Below, piece by piece: positions 53,476 through 63,110 of a stretch of 64,000 nucleotides of DNA. Each line of letters begins with the position of its first letter. The stretch's first letter is position 1. The DNA lies in contig JASSKH010000025.1 in NCBI GenBank assembly GCA_031763025.1, forward strand, positions 10,531,665 to 10,595,664. The letters run 5' to 3'. A model generated the notes under the pieces. It ran no database searches. It was not told the origin of the DNA and saw only the letters and a program-made list of their open reading frames with translations. The stretch comes from Macrocystis pyrifera. Taxonomy: Eukaryota; Sar; Phaeophyceae; Laminariales; Laminariaceae. The position numbers and the translations under genes are program-made.

Positions 53476-53940
53476 ATGTCACAGAGTCGAGCGGTGCGTG
53501 TCATGCATGTCGGCGTAGTCTCGTCGGGCTCTCCAGCTTATGTTCTTCGAAAGGCTGCTCAGATATACCCACACTCCAAAACATCATGTATTAATTCGTT
53601 CTCAGAACAAACAGGGCCGTAGGCCGTCTGGCACACATGCACACACTCAAGCTCTTTCAGTTCGTTGCAAATACTGCCACCTGCATTCAGGTTGTTCCAC
53701 CCAGTCTGCGGAACATACGCCTGAGCCATCTCCTAGTTGTCTCAGTCGGAGTTCTTCTGGTGTAGGGGAACACTACCGGAAACAGGATGAGCTTTAAGAA
53801 GCTGAAGGAGTGGGGAAGGGTTGTGACCGTTTGCTCACATCCCCATAGTCTCCGGGTTCAATTCGCATTATCCCCTTTTGCCTACATGCCGTGTCCGCTT
53901 CTGGAAACCCCTCGTATCTTCCTTGGAATACCACCGTGAC
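53476..53940 (+). mobile_element. tRNA-His-headed repeat, headless copy
   Basis: Starts at TGTCACAGAGTCGAGCGG and runs ~465 bp to CCACCGTGAC, matching 56971-57434. The preceding sequence is unrelated, so this copy lacks the tRNA-like head. It contains a late B-box-like CGGGTTCAATTCGC (about 53850). Confidence 0.7.
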
Positions 53941-54553
53941 ATCCTCCCCAGCTGGTTTAGCCGGATAAGGCAAGCCGCGCGATATCCTAGACGGTGGACC
54001 CGAGCTATTCTATGCCCGCCAAACTGAGGGAAGAAAACCCGGCTAGTTTTTTCCGATAGGAAAGACCTCCCCCCAATACGCACACTACATGCGTTGCCTT
54101 GCTCCCTTGACGCGGCGTACACTGTTACGCCCCCTCCAATTACGTTCCTGAATGCTCGCTTGACTCCTAAACTCAGTACAGTTCTCCCGACGTACAATAT
54201 CTGTACCACCTAGCACTATTGTCCCAATCGATAGGAAAGATCATAATCGTCGCGCCTCCAAGGTGAAAACTAGGCAAAAACAGAATGTCAGAGGTCGCAA
54301 GGAACCTCGTTTCTTCGGACAATAGTCTCCTATTGCCCCCTACTCTCGCCATAGATACACAGATCGCGACGGTAATGCGAGATGACAGGGTCTTTTTTGC
54401 ATGACTTCAACATAGCAACCACCTGGCGCCTACCAAAGCAATGACCTCCTGCAAATTCGTAGTGCCATTGCCGAGCTAAGTGGGTTAGTTTTTCCAAAGT
54501 GCCGCTGGCCTAGAACAACGCCCCCCAGCGGCATCTCGCTCATTCTCCCCCGC
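53941..54553. other. Unassigned
   Basis: A minus-strand frame 53868-54209 of 113 codons overlaps the repeat end and has no recognised domain. Nothing else seen. Confidence 0.35.
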
Positions 54554-55806
54554 TTAGAACAAGCGCTTCCAGAATCGCCACCCCGGAGCAATAGTGTAAG
54601 ACGCTCCTCGTCCATCAACCCCCCCGAAGCTCCGAAGCCGACACCAAGACAGGTGATCCGGTGTTGCGCCCGGCTGTACTCGAAGATGGACCCCGGACGA
54701 GCTGCTCGATCTTCGGTCGGCTGTCGAGCGGTGGCTCGAAAGAAACAGAGAGGGCGTGAAAGACGCAGTCGCGGGCGCAGGCACTAAAACGCGCGCCCAT
54801 ACACCCAGCAACATGCCCGAGGGGCGGCGAGGGAGTGGGAGAGGGAGAGAGAGAGCGAGAGAGAGAACAAGGAAGGGATAGAAGGAGAGATCATGCGCGA
54901 AACGGCGCGCCCGCAACCCCACCCTCGCCTTCCCACTTCGAACCCCCTCATTTCCGATGCCGCCAGCTCTTCCCAATCGTTGTCGGCGAAGCGGACGCGT
55001 CAATACGGCGAGTAAAGTCGTAGACATGCCCGGGCCGCCCCGCGCGCCCCTTTCCGCCCTCGACCGGCTGACTTTTTTGCCGATCGTGAACTTTCTCAGC
55101 GCCTCCTTTCCACTCCGCGCAGGGCGTCTTCTCGCTCCCTCGTCTCGGGCTGCGGGGCGGCTCCGCTCGCTGCTCGGATCGTACAAGTTCCACCACGCGT
55201 GAAAACGTGTCCAACTGCAGCGAAGTGAAGCTTGTCCAGTAACTCCGCCTCCGAGACCCAGTCCGACGCCTCCCCGTCGAGGTACCCGCCGCGATACCCC
55301 CATCTCGCTCCGGTAGCGCTGACCACCCTCCTGTCCAGTAGCGTGTACATTGGTGCTGCTGTAGTCGAGTACTCTCCGAGCCCCAGGTCCGCTCCCCACG
55401 CCATCTGCGCGAGATCATCCTCCATGGGGTGCCGAAGATCGGATAGTCTCGTGTAGAATGGCTTCAGTGATGCGGTGGAGACCGTCCTGGAGTGCGTCGC
55501 TCCGCCCTCCATCTGGATGACGCTCAGGCCCTCAATCACCACCTCTACCACTGCTCGTTCCGGCGGCTGCTCGCTATGCGGCAACCTTTCCCCTCTCGTG
55601 GGGGGTCCAACCGAGCTACCCCAGGGTACTGCCGTGGTCATCCCGCGACCCGTTGGCGACACTGCTGACGACGCCTGCTTCTCTGTACCGCCGCCGCCTC
55701 CTCTTGGATGCCGCCCGTCTACCCCCGTCGACGGCGAACGCACCGACGCCGTGCGGAAAAGAGGGGTCGGGGCCGCCGCCCGCGGTGCCCGCACCGCTCG
55801 AGTCAC
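54554..55806 (-). pseudogene. Ty3/gypsy-like retroelement remnant (integrase C-terminus and chromodomain-like part)
   Basis: The informative frame is 55806-55096 (236 codons). VIEGLSVIQMEGGATHSRTV then STASLKPFYTR matches the layout at the end of retroelement integrases (barrel strand, then SxLKPF). MYTLLDRRVVSATGARWGYR, GEASDWVSEAELL resembles a chromodomain (ILDxR..., W.GY, E.(T/S)WV...LL) as in chromoviruses. No integrase core or reverse transcriptase motif is found upstream, so it is a fragment. The overlapping 281-codon frame 55399-54554 is Arg/Gly/Pro-rich and taken as a shadow. G+C is far above neighbouring DNA, which supports foreign origin. Confidence 0.45.
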
Positions 55807-55916
55807 GTGGTCGGGGCCACACGGACGGCGCGGACGCCCGTGCCGATCACCGAAGCGCCATCGCTGGCGTGGCCACCCCTACTGTGGCAAGCCCCGAGCA
55901 TGACGGCAAGCCTGCC

Positions 55917-56065
55917 GTGAAACGCGAGGGTGCCCAGCTGTCTGTCAATCAAGCCCCCTTCCCCAGATGTCTAACGGGGGACGGCGTGTCGTGAAACGCG
56001 AGGGTGCCCAGCTGTCTGTCAGTCAAGTCCCCTTCCCCAGGTGTCTGAAGGGACGGCGCCGCGGT
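55917..56065. repeat. 74-bp direct duplication
   Basis: GTGAAACGCGAGGGTGCCCA and CTGTCTGTCA.TCAAG.CCCC occur at 55917 and 55991. Confidence 0.9.
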
Positions 56066-56593
56066 AAGTCTGGGGGATACTGTCAACATTGGCTCCAAGC
56101 AGCGAGGGCGCATGGGGCGGGCGTGGTCTCAGCATGCGTGGTTTCTGCGAGCATGGTTCGGTGACGTGTGACGTGATCCTGACTCTCATGATAAGTTACT
56201 GGGCGGTCGAGTCGATTAAGAGTGAGGCTATTCATGTCATGAATAGTCTTGTTGCGGTAGCTATCAGAGTATAACCGCCACTCGGCTGTCCCGGCTACAT
56301 GTTCTTGAACTCGCTAATCTAGCTATACTCGCCACCCCCCTTTGTACACTACCTTCGCAAGGGAGAGCACGAACACGCGGTATCGGTTGTAAAATGCCTA
56401 CATATGTGACTGGATACCAACCATGATGATGGATCGACCAACTACTAATGTTTCGAACCTGTAAGCCCATCCCTGAAGCGGAGTCATTCTGCCCGCATGA
56501 GCACAAGAACATTGTAACAACACCAAAACACTAAATACGGGTCGGTACATCTGGAAGGATTTGCACATCATGCAGGTACCGTGTTAACCCTAA
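56066..56593. other. Spacer before the tRNA-like repeats
   Basis: Nothing recognised. Confidence 0.4.
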
Positions 56594-56668
56594 GTCTAAT
56601 TAGTATAGTGGTCAGTACACCACATTGTGGCTGTGGAAACCCGAGTTCGATTCTCAGATTGGACCCCA
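56594..56668 (+). tRNA. tRNA-His(GTG)-like sequence with encoded CCA, copy 1
   Basis: Folds as a cloverleaf: acceptor GTCTAAT / ATTGGAC (one G-U), D arm GTATAGTGGTCAGTAC, anticodon arm CCACA-TTGTGGC-TGTGG with anticodon GTG, T arm CCGAG-TTCGATT-CTCAG (one C-A mismatch), then C73 and genomic CCA (56666-56668). The D arm and anticodon loop match eukaryotic tRNA-His. Nuclear tRNA genes normally lack CCA, and the sequence sits exactly at the head of a repeated unit, so it is more likely a retroposed tRNA (SINE head) than a working gene. Confidence 0.75.
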
Positions 56669-56895
56669 TGTCACAGAGTCGAGCGGTGCGTGCCATGCAT
56701 GACGGCGTAGTCTCGTCGGGCTCTCCAGCTTATGTTCCTCGAAAGGCTGCTCAGATATGCCCACACTCCAAAACATCATGTATTAATTCGTTCTCAGAAC
56801 AAACAGGGCCGTAGGCCGTCTGGCACACATTCACACACTCAAGCTCTTTCAGTTCGTTGCAAAGACTGCCACCTGTATTCCCGTTGTTCCACCAA
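56669..56895 (+). mobile_element. Body of tRNA-His-headed repeat, truncated unit 1
   Basis: Begins TGTCACAGAG directly after CCA and stops at GTTGTTCCACC, where the second tRNA head starts. Unit spacing is 302 bp. Confidence 0.75.
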
Positions 56896-56970
56896 GTCTA
56901 ATTAGTATAGTGGTCAGTACACCACATTGTGGCTGTGGAAACCCGAGTTCGATTCTCAGATTGGACCCCA
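56896..56970 (+). tRNA. tRNA-His(GTG)-like sequence with encoded CCA, copy 2
   Basis: Base-for-base the same as copy 1 over the tRNA part. Its presence in a tandem duplication explains the identity. Confidence 0.75.
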
Positions 56971-57434
56971 TGTCACAGAGTCGAGCGGTGCGCGCCATGC
57001 ATGACGGCGTAGTCTCGTCGGGCTCTCCAGCTTATGTTCCTCGAAAGGCTGCTCAGATATGCCCACACTCCAAAACATCATGTATTAATTCGTTCTCAGA
57101 GCAAACAGGACCGTAGGCCGTCTGGCACACATTCACACGCTCAAGCTCTTTCAGTTCGTTGCAAAGACTGCCACCTGTATTCCCGTTGTTCCACCCAGCC
57201 TGCGGAACATACGCTTGAGCCATTTCCTAGTTGTCTCAGTCGGAGTTCTTCTGGTGTAGGGGAACACTGCCGGCAACAGGATGAGCTTTAAGAAGCTGAA
57301 GGGGTGGAAAAGGGTTGTGACCGTTTGCTCATATCCCCAAAGTTTCCGGGTTCAATTCGCATTATCCCCTTTTGCCCACATGCCGTGTCCACTTCTGGAA
57401 ACCCCTCGGGTCCTCCTTGGATTACCACCGTAAC
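56971..57434 (+). mobile_element. Body of tRNA-His-headed repeat, full unit
   Basis: ~464 bp colinear with 53476-53940. The last third contains AAGGGGTGG ... CGGGTTCAATTCGC ... ATCCCCTTTT, which could be a degenerate second tRNA-like arm. No A tail. Confidence 0.7.
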
Positions 57435-58429
57435 AAAGACCCGCGGCCAAACGAGAAAAAAAAGTGAAGTATTCCGGAAAAAACGGCCATTTGGTACAAA
57501 TAAATACCAGGTATATTATCGTGTATGGACTGATGTATCATTGTGGATTTATATATAATTGTAGAGCAGGGCAAGGGTTGCCCTGCTGTTCCCTAGGCGT
57601 CGCCATTTAATGCAAGGTTGGACGGAGGTATGGAAATTCTCTCGCGACATAGATATTAGATATTAGTCGGTAGAAATTTACTTGTGTTTGGAGATACTGC
57701 TGTTGCCGCCATATTATTGTTCCTTGCGTGGGTTTTCAGAAGTGATACCAGCAGCAGGAGATACCAGGCATGCTTATACTCTAGACTCTATGACCACCCG
57801 ACCCGAACCCTAACCCTAACCCGAACGTTACGGGGTGACCTGTGCTTGGATGCAAAAAGGATACCGCGGGTTGTTGGTAGTAAGGAGAAGTCAATAGCAT
57901 CACGGTTGTCTTGTTTCGACCTGGTGGTGTAGAAGGGTAGGTCGTCTGTCGTCCTTTCTTTGTTGTTGGAGGTCGTTGTGGTCGTGGGCCGTTTAACTCT
58001 TTCGTCGCAGTCGGCCTTTTTTTCTTGGAAATAATTATTCTGACTCTTTCAAGTCTGCCTACAGTAGATCAGCGTTGTCTTTGGATTATGAAGCAAATGT
58101 CATGCACTTCAGTCGTCCTGTCGGAAGCTATCACCGTCGTGCCAGTAGTAGGTAACAGGTAATCTTGTGGTCAGTCGTCTGTGATCGCGACGACAGCTGC
58201 TTACTTGTTGTGGTGGTGCTGCTGTCTCTCTCTGTAGTCGTTCATGTACATGCGGCGGCCAAAACTCTCGGCGGCCAAAAGCTCAGCAGCAGAAGCAGCA
58301 ACAGCTAGCCGCAAACAAAAACCTCCCCAGTCAGCGGCAAGCGGCAGCTAAGCTGTGGTGCTCATGAGGAGCTGCTGCTAAGGAGGAGCAGCAGCTGCAC
58401 AGAGTAGGTTTAGCAATCTGGGAGAAGGG
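57435..58429. other. Spacer with a short telomere-like run
   Basis: 57800-57825 reads CGAACCCTAACCCTAACCC. Otherwise nothing recognised. Confidence 0.5.
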
Positions 58430-58740
58430 ATCTTTTAGGGGTGTTCTCCTCGAGTGGGTTTAGCAATCTGGGAGAAGGGATCTTTAGGGGTGTTTTTGAC
58501 TTGAAAATTGCGTACATAGCGCGGTCTGCACTTCGGAATTGTCGTCTGCAATTGAGAAATTTCAAGGTTCGATGCAAACGCGGTGCAGCCGCGTTTATGG
58601 CCAGTTTTAGCCCGTTTTGGCTGCGGTTTGAGGTCAGGGTTAGGCTTTGGGTTAGGGTTAGGGTTAGAGTCAGGGGTGGGGTTGGTCTTAGCCCGTACCT
58701 TGATCCCAACAGGAACCAAAATACCTGAACAGCCTACCAA
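58430..58740 (+). repeat. Repeat with internal TTAGGG-like array, copy 2
   Basis: Inverted partner of 42070-42330. Contains (GGGTTA)3 (58650-58670), AAACGCGGTGCAGCCGCG and GATCCCAACAGGAACCAAAA. The left end (GGGTTTAGCAATCTGGGAGA) is itself duplicated at 58405 and 58456. Confidence 0.8.
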
Positions 58741-58771
58741 TCTAAAGATCCATTCTCCCAGATTGCTAAGG

Positions 58772-58920
58772 TCTATGCACGACAAAAAATAAAGGCACGT
58801 GCCGGGGGAGAGAAGGGACGACACCTGTGACCACGGCTTGTCCAGAAGGTCGCTGAGGGTAAAACCTCCTACGAGTTAGGCTGGAAAGTAAAAGTGATGA
58901 GTAAAAAAAAAAAAAAAAAA
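58772..58920 (+). mobile_element. 5'-truncated tRNA-derived SINE, copy S5
   Basis: Only the 3' half (from CTATGCACGACAAAAAATAAA) with CCACGGCTTGTCCAGAAG and an A tail of 18. 5' truncation with retained tail is what LINE-machinery retroposition produces. Confidence 0.85.
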
Positions 58921-59365
58921 TGCAGCAGCTGCTCCACATAGTCGGGTCCGTTGCTGTGGTGTGCACCAATGCGGGTGTCCTCGCTGTAGATCGCTGCGAG
59001 CTGCTCATCGCGTTGGTGTATTGCCAACCAACACAATCAGCGGCAGCAGCAGAGGAGTGAAAAATACGATAGATGGATGTTATGTACTATTAATACCTGG
59101 TACAACAATTAGTTAGTTGTATGATCGCGCTCGCTACTGCTACTACTGCTCTACTACTACTGCCGTGCTTTGTACAGCAAACAACAGCAGAATATGATGC
59201 ACTCGCTGGGTATTTCTACTGAACCCTTTGTGGAGACAACTCTACCGCTACTGTAATACTTGATAAGTAGAATATGACGTAAAAATGTGACTGACTGGCA
59301 TGGTTGATGATATCAATCTACCGATAGCCGGATGCGTACTCTGCTGTTGTAATTTGGCTTTTTTT
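58921..59365. other. Spacer, CAG-rich
   Basis: No gene recognised. Confidence 0.4.
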
Positions 59366-59507
59366 CTACGACCGATGGGTATCGATCTCCGGCAGAGGCG
59401 GCGCGGACAGCTGTTGTTTTTTGGGTTGGGCCGTGTTCTGCGCAATGTCGTTGCCCATCTGCACTTTGGCTCGCTCATCGTTTAGAAACCTTGAATAGAC
59501 CGACATA
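59366..59507 (-). CDS. Probable C-terminal exon, unidentified protein
   Basis: Minus strand: after TCGAAG (possible acceptor) the frame reads MSVYSRFLNDERAKVQMGND, then IAQNTAQPKKQQLSAPPLP and EIDTHRS to stop TAG at 59366. Codon choice and the helical-then-proline-rich pattern look like a true protein end. An in-frame stop just upstream requires either a splice site or a 46-residue protein starting at 59506. I do not recognise the family. Confidence 0.5.
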
Positions 59508-59654
59508 CTTCGATTGGTCACAGGTGATCAACGTTGAATCTCATGCTGCGGCGAAGCCTCGTTTGCCATGTGCAGGATCGCACTGGGATCCGCCTGCAGT
59601 GCAACTGCATGCTATGGGCCATTCGTATACACGTACGAAAAAGCGCCGAAAGAA

Positions 59655-59785
59655 AAAAAAATCCTCGTCCCCTCTCATGTAATTTCTGCCTGATTGGAAC
59701 ACCTTGCACCGGTCATAAAGAAAAAAGTCGAACAGCAGAGCTTCTCTCCTAGCCTCGTACGCCGCCCGCCCGTCTCGCGACCACC
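59655..59785 (+). mobile_element. Helitron-like element copy H5, left fragment
   Basis: CCTCGTCCCCTCTCATGTAA through AGCTTCTCTCCTAGCCTCGT to CGACCACC matches the middle of H1/H4. The copy is interrupted here and resumes at 60692. The hairpin end is missing. Confidence 0.7.
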
Positions 59786-60691
59786 TGTGAAGTGATGGCC
59801 GCAATAGGGTAAGGGTAAGGGATGCAGGTATAATATCTGGCAGCTGGGAAGCAGTGCTTCGCTCCTTCTGATTTAGATCTTCTTTATTGATGGCGAGAGC
59901 TGAGGAGGTGCTCTGTGGCAGAGATGAGAGAGGTAAGAGGGAGGGACTCGACACCCAGATATACTCGTCCCACCCCACACCACAAACTCTCCTAAATTCC
60001 TCTTATCTGATTTACTCCTATAGAACTTTCCTATGGCTACCCATCGTTCTTCTGCTAATGTAAGAACTTCTCACATTATGGTCCTATCTCCGTTAAGGAA
60101 TAATACTCTCGTCTAACGAGCTATCCGCCCTAGAGAATTCCTCAAAGACCGTTACTCTCGACTAACGGCATATTCGTCCGGTTAATCCCTTCTTTTTATT
60201 ATTCCAGTATTCCTGGGACTACAAAACTGCAGACTATATTATCTATATCTAGAGCCCATGAGTACTTCACTCCTATCACATTAACCTACCCGGAATAGTC
60301 GTATATATATGCAGACCACAACATGGTCGAAGGGTGATGACAACGTTCATCCCAATTGACCAGGAGAAGGTGGTCGAAGATGCGGCCATTCGAAACAAAA
60401 GAGATGAGGCTACAGATTCCCCCACACCTCGTGATAAGACCCAAACACCACGAAGGAGTGTTCACACAGAACAACCACTGGAGGAAGACCAAAGGAGAGG
60501 AAGGCAGAACTTAAAGCGGAGGCGACCCAAACCCAGCCGCGTACGGGGACCACGTATGTGGAGCACCCCACCCTTTTCCCCGCACCCCACACATTCATCG
60601 GGCCTATTGCGACCGACGACCCCACCACCGGACAGTTGGCTGACACCGAGAATGCCACCGTGAACACCGGAGCCCTGCAGCTCCTGCAGGC
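59786..60691 (+). mobile_element. ~900-bp insertion in H5, possibly an LTR with start of gag
   Basis: Begins TGTGAAGTGATGG and separates sequence that is contiguous in H1-H4 (about nine bases of the host were lost). A TATA-like GTATATATATG (60300) is followed by ACAACA/TGG, which could be an LTR end and primer site. Then comes a 109-codon frame from 60334 (MMTTFIPIDQEKVVEDAAIR, charged and proline-rich) and an overlapping frame PAPHTFIGPIATDDP. No second LTR or pol. The LTR reading is a guess. Confidence 0.35.
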
Positions 60692-61118
60692 TCGATTCGG
60701 TCCGAGTAAAGTTTTCCTCCCTCTCTGCCACAGTGAGCCCCGTCGCCCGTCTCGCGTGAAGCCAGGTGCTCACCATGGCCGTTGTTCGCCAGCTCGACAA
60801 AGTTGGTGCTCAGACTGCGTCGCTCTCTCTTTGAACTTTAGTTCGGTCGCAAAAATAAGCACCGCTTGAATATTATTTTTCGAATCAAAACGACCCTTGT
60901 ATCTCGTACATTATAAAAGCGAAGCCTGACAAGGAGGCCAGACAGAGCCCATTCGTGTCGTGTCTCGAGGCACACGCGACTCCTAGCCACGACGAAAACG
61001 GCGACCGCGCTCCGTGCAGCCCCCCCTCTACCCGCCACCGCCCGCTGACACCCGCGACGGCTCCAGGCTCGCCCGTGGTGTCGTGCTCTGAGTACACGCA
61101 CGCGCACGAAACGAAATA
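60692..61118 (+). mobile_element. Helitron-like element copy H5, right fragment
   Basis: CGATTCGGTCCGAGTAAAG onward matches H1-H4 until CACGCGCACGAAACGAAA; the terminal ~130 bp are missing. Confidence 0.7.
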
Positions 61119-61241
61119 TTTCTTCTTCAGAAATATAGTAAGCTACGCTTTTGACTCGTGCCTGGTATTTTTCGTATGAATATGAGAACAAGAAGGCGCT
61201 CGTATTCATGAACGCGTTTTTTTTTTTTTTCCATTTCTAAG

Positions 61242-61730
61242 ACCAACTATTATGGGAAATTATTTCTGAGCTCTCAGAACTGGGTTTTCAGGTCGAATAT
61301 ACGCGTTTTACTCGGCGAGATAGCCAAAAACACCGATAGACCCCTCAAAATGCTCCTCGTAGTTTTTTGCGAACTTTCAGGAACAATTTCCCGTTTCTCC
61401 AGAGTCCTAATTTAATTTTTGTAGCAGCCAATCAGTTTTCTCTGGAGGGTCAGAAATAAGGCTGTTGGTCAGAACTGGGGCCAGAAGTACTGGATCTTCG
61501 AAGATTTTTGGTGAGAAATCATGATGTCCTCAGAACTGGAAGTATGGACGAACAGTCCAACTACGACTCTGGGAAAATGGAAAAGTGCTCGAGAACGCTC
61601 TCGGAAAACTAAGCGGAGCATCCTGAAGAGTTTACCGGTGTTTTTGACAGTCCCGTCGAGTAAATCGCCAGTTTTCGGCAAAAAAAAGTCAGTTCTGAGA
61701 CCCCTTCAAATTTTTCCCATAATAGTTGGT
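61242..61730. mobile_element. 489-bp TIR element with 5-bp target duplication
   Basis: Perfect 18-bp inverted termini ACCAACTATTATGGGAAA / TTTCCCATAATAGTTGGT, with weaker pairing inside (CAGAACTG / CAGTTCTG). CTAAG flanks both ends (61237-61241 and 61731-61735). No coding capacity. The superfamily cannot be assigned; 5-bp duplications are uncommon among TIR elements. Confidence 0.85.
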
Positions 61731-62028
61731 CTAAGCTACACCCGACATTGATTTTTCACCAGAAAACGGTATACCTGACATAAAAAGTCATATAAGGCCG
61801 GATCTTACGCAAAAAAAAAATTTAGTGATCGAAAAAGGCAGGAAGTTAGATTTTCCACCGGCAAAAAGTCACACCAGATCGGTGCGCCATGTGCCGTCTT
61901 ATCGTGATTTTGGTTTTATTTCATGGGGGAATTAAAAAAAAACAGAACATAACCGAGATTTTGAACTCCACGTGGACTACGACACGAATGAGTCATTCAC
62001 GCCGGGTTGGGCGATCGACCTTCACCAC

Positions 62029-62134
62029 CAGCTCCTCGAAGGAAGAGACGGAATGTGGAACCTCCTGGGGAGCTGCGCAAGGGGTTTGCTAGTCGCTGGA
62101 TCAGCAAGGAGCTCTGGTTGTCGTGGAGCATGAG
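62029..62134 (-). CDS. Probable internal exon, unidentified protein
   Basis: Minus strand after a T-rich tract and CGCAAGCAG: LMLHDNQSSLLIQRLANPLR then SSPGGSTFRLFLRGAG, ending before GTGGTG, phase 0 to 1. Strong C/G third-position bias (CTC ATG CTC CAC GAC AAC CAG). Other frames are also open, which lowers certainty. It may belong to the gene ending at 59366; an intermediate exon would be needed to match phase. Confidence 0.4.
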
Positions 62135-62282
62135 CTGCTTGCGGCGGTCGTAATCAGAAAAAAAACGTTAGATTGTTGTTTTGAGACTGCTGTAGTCTCG
62201 TCCTATTAGTATCCAAAGTTGTTTAACCTAGAGCAGCTGTAGTTGGGTGGTCGCAAGGGGAGCGATGGTGGCCAAGGTATTG

Positions 62283-62409
62283 ATGCCCCCCCTCTGCCTG
62301 GTCGGTGAAAACCCGACATGCTCCGTCCCGGCCTTGTAGGGATGCGAGGGTCTATGGTCCTACGACTACGGCCATGCATGAGATCGAGTACATCTCTCCT
62401 ATCGAGTAC

Positions 62410-62445
<36 letters not shown>
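62283..62445 (-). repeat. Poly-G-flanked dispersed repeat, copy 3, with 34-nt homopolymer
   Basis: Inverted copy of 38266-38466. On the plus strand it ends in 34 consecutive C (62411-62444). The shared core contains CATGCATGAGATCGAGTACA and ATGCTCCGTCCCGGCCTTGT. Confidence 0.85.
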
Positions 62446-62446
<1 letters not shown>

Positions 62447-63110
62447 GCCGTGGTCGCCGATGCACGAGTGCTGGAGCCCAGCTGTGTACAAGCGTAACCA
62501 AGCATGTAGCGTCGTGACCGGTCATGAGCCCAGTCTATAACCCATACAAAATTGTGTACTGCCTCCGAGATCTTGTTCAAAAGCAAGTTTTACCACTTTC
62601 TGGGTTGATCAGAAAAGGCTGCCAAAAAAATCATTTCATCGAATGTCATGAGTGGTAAACTCTCCGAGGAACATTTTTTCACCAAACAGGCCCTATAAGA
62701 CGTGATTTTGGTATAATCTGATCAGAAATGGGACCAGATACCGCGAAGCCTCCGTAAACAATCATATAATCACCTTGAAAAAAAAATATAAGATCCGGCC
62801 TAACTTGGGTTTTGGCGTGCCCTGATCACCTCGTTTTATTTTTTCGTACCGTAAACTGGCAAAAATACAATAGTGTATCGTTTTTTTTTTCATTTTTTGC
62901 GACTTGGACGGACGGGCATGGATGTTTTGCCATAAAAACGGTATCCCTTGACAGAAAACGTCATCTAACTCGGGTTTGGTGTACCCTGATTCCTGGTGTT
63001 CATGTTTTGTACCGTAAACTGCAAAAAATCACTGGTGTACCGTTTTTTGTCATTTTTTTCCGATAGGACAAGTTTTTAATTTTGCTTGTAGGTACCCTAA
63101 GTAAACCTAG

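Larger units (their letters stand above)
61740..63110. repeat. Degenerate A/T-rich repeat region
   Basis: GTACCGTAAACTG(G)CAAAAA and CATTTTTT(G/C)CG recur at 62850-63070. ATAAGGCCGGATCTTA (61791) is inverted at about 62790 (TAAGATCCGGCCTAA), about 1 kb apart, perhaps termini of an eroded element. The minus-strand exon at 62029 and the poly-C tract lie between. Confidence 0.45.

Noticed and set aside
54554-55399. 281-codon minus-strand frame
   Set aside because: Arg/Gly/Pro-rich frame caused by high G+C; it overlaps the more sensible pol-like frame in a different phase.
56594-56970. Two functional tRNA-His genes
   Set aside because: Encoded CCA, identical tandem copies and exact fusion to a repeated body favour a retroposed or SINE head over working genes, though the fold is intact.
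57800-57825. Chromosome end or telomere
   Set aside because: Only three or four imperfect CCCTAA-type words, embedded in ordinary sequence on both sides.
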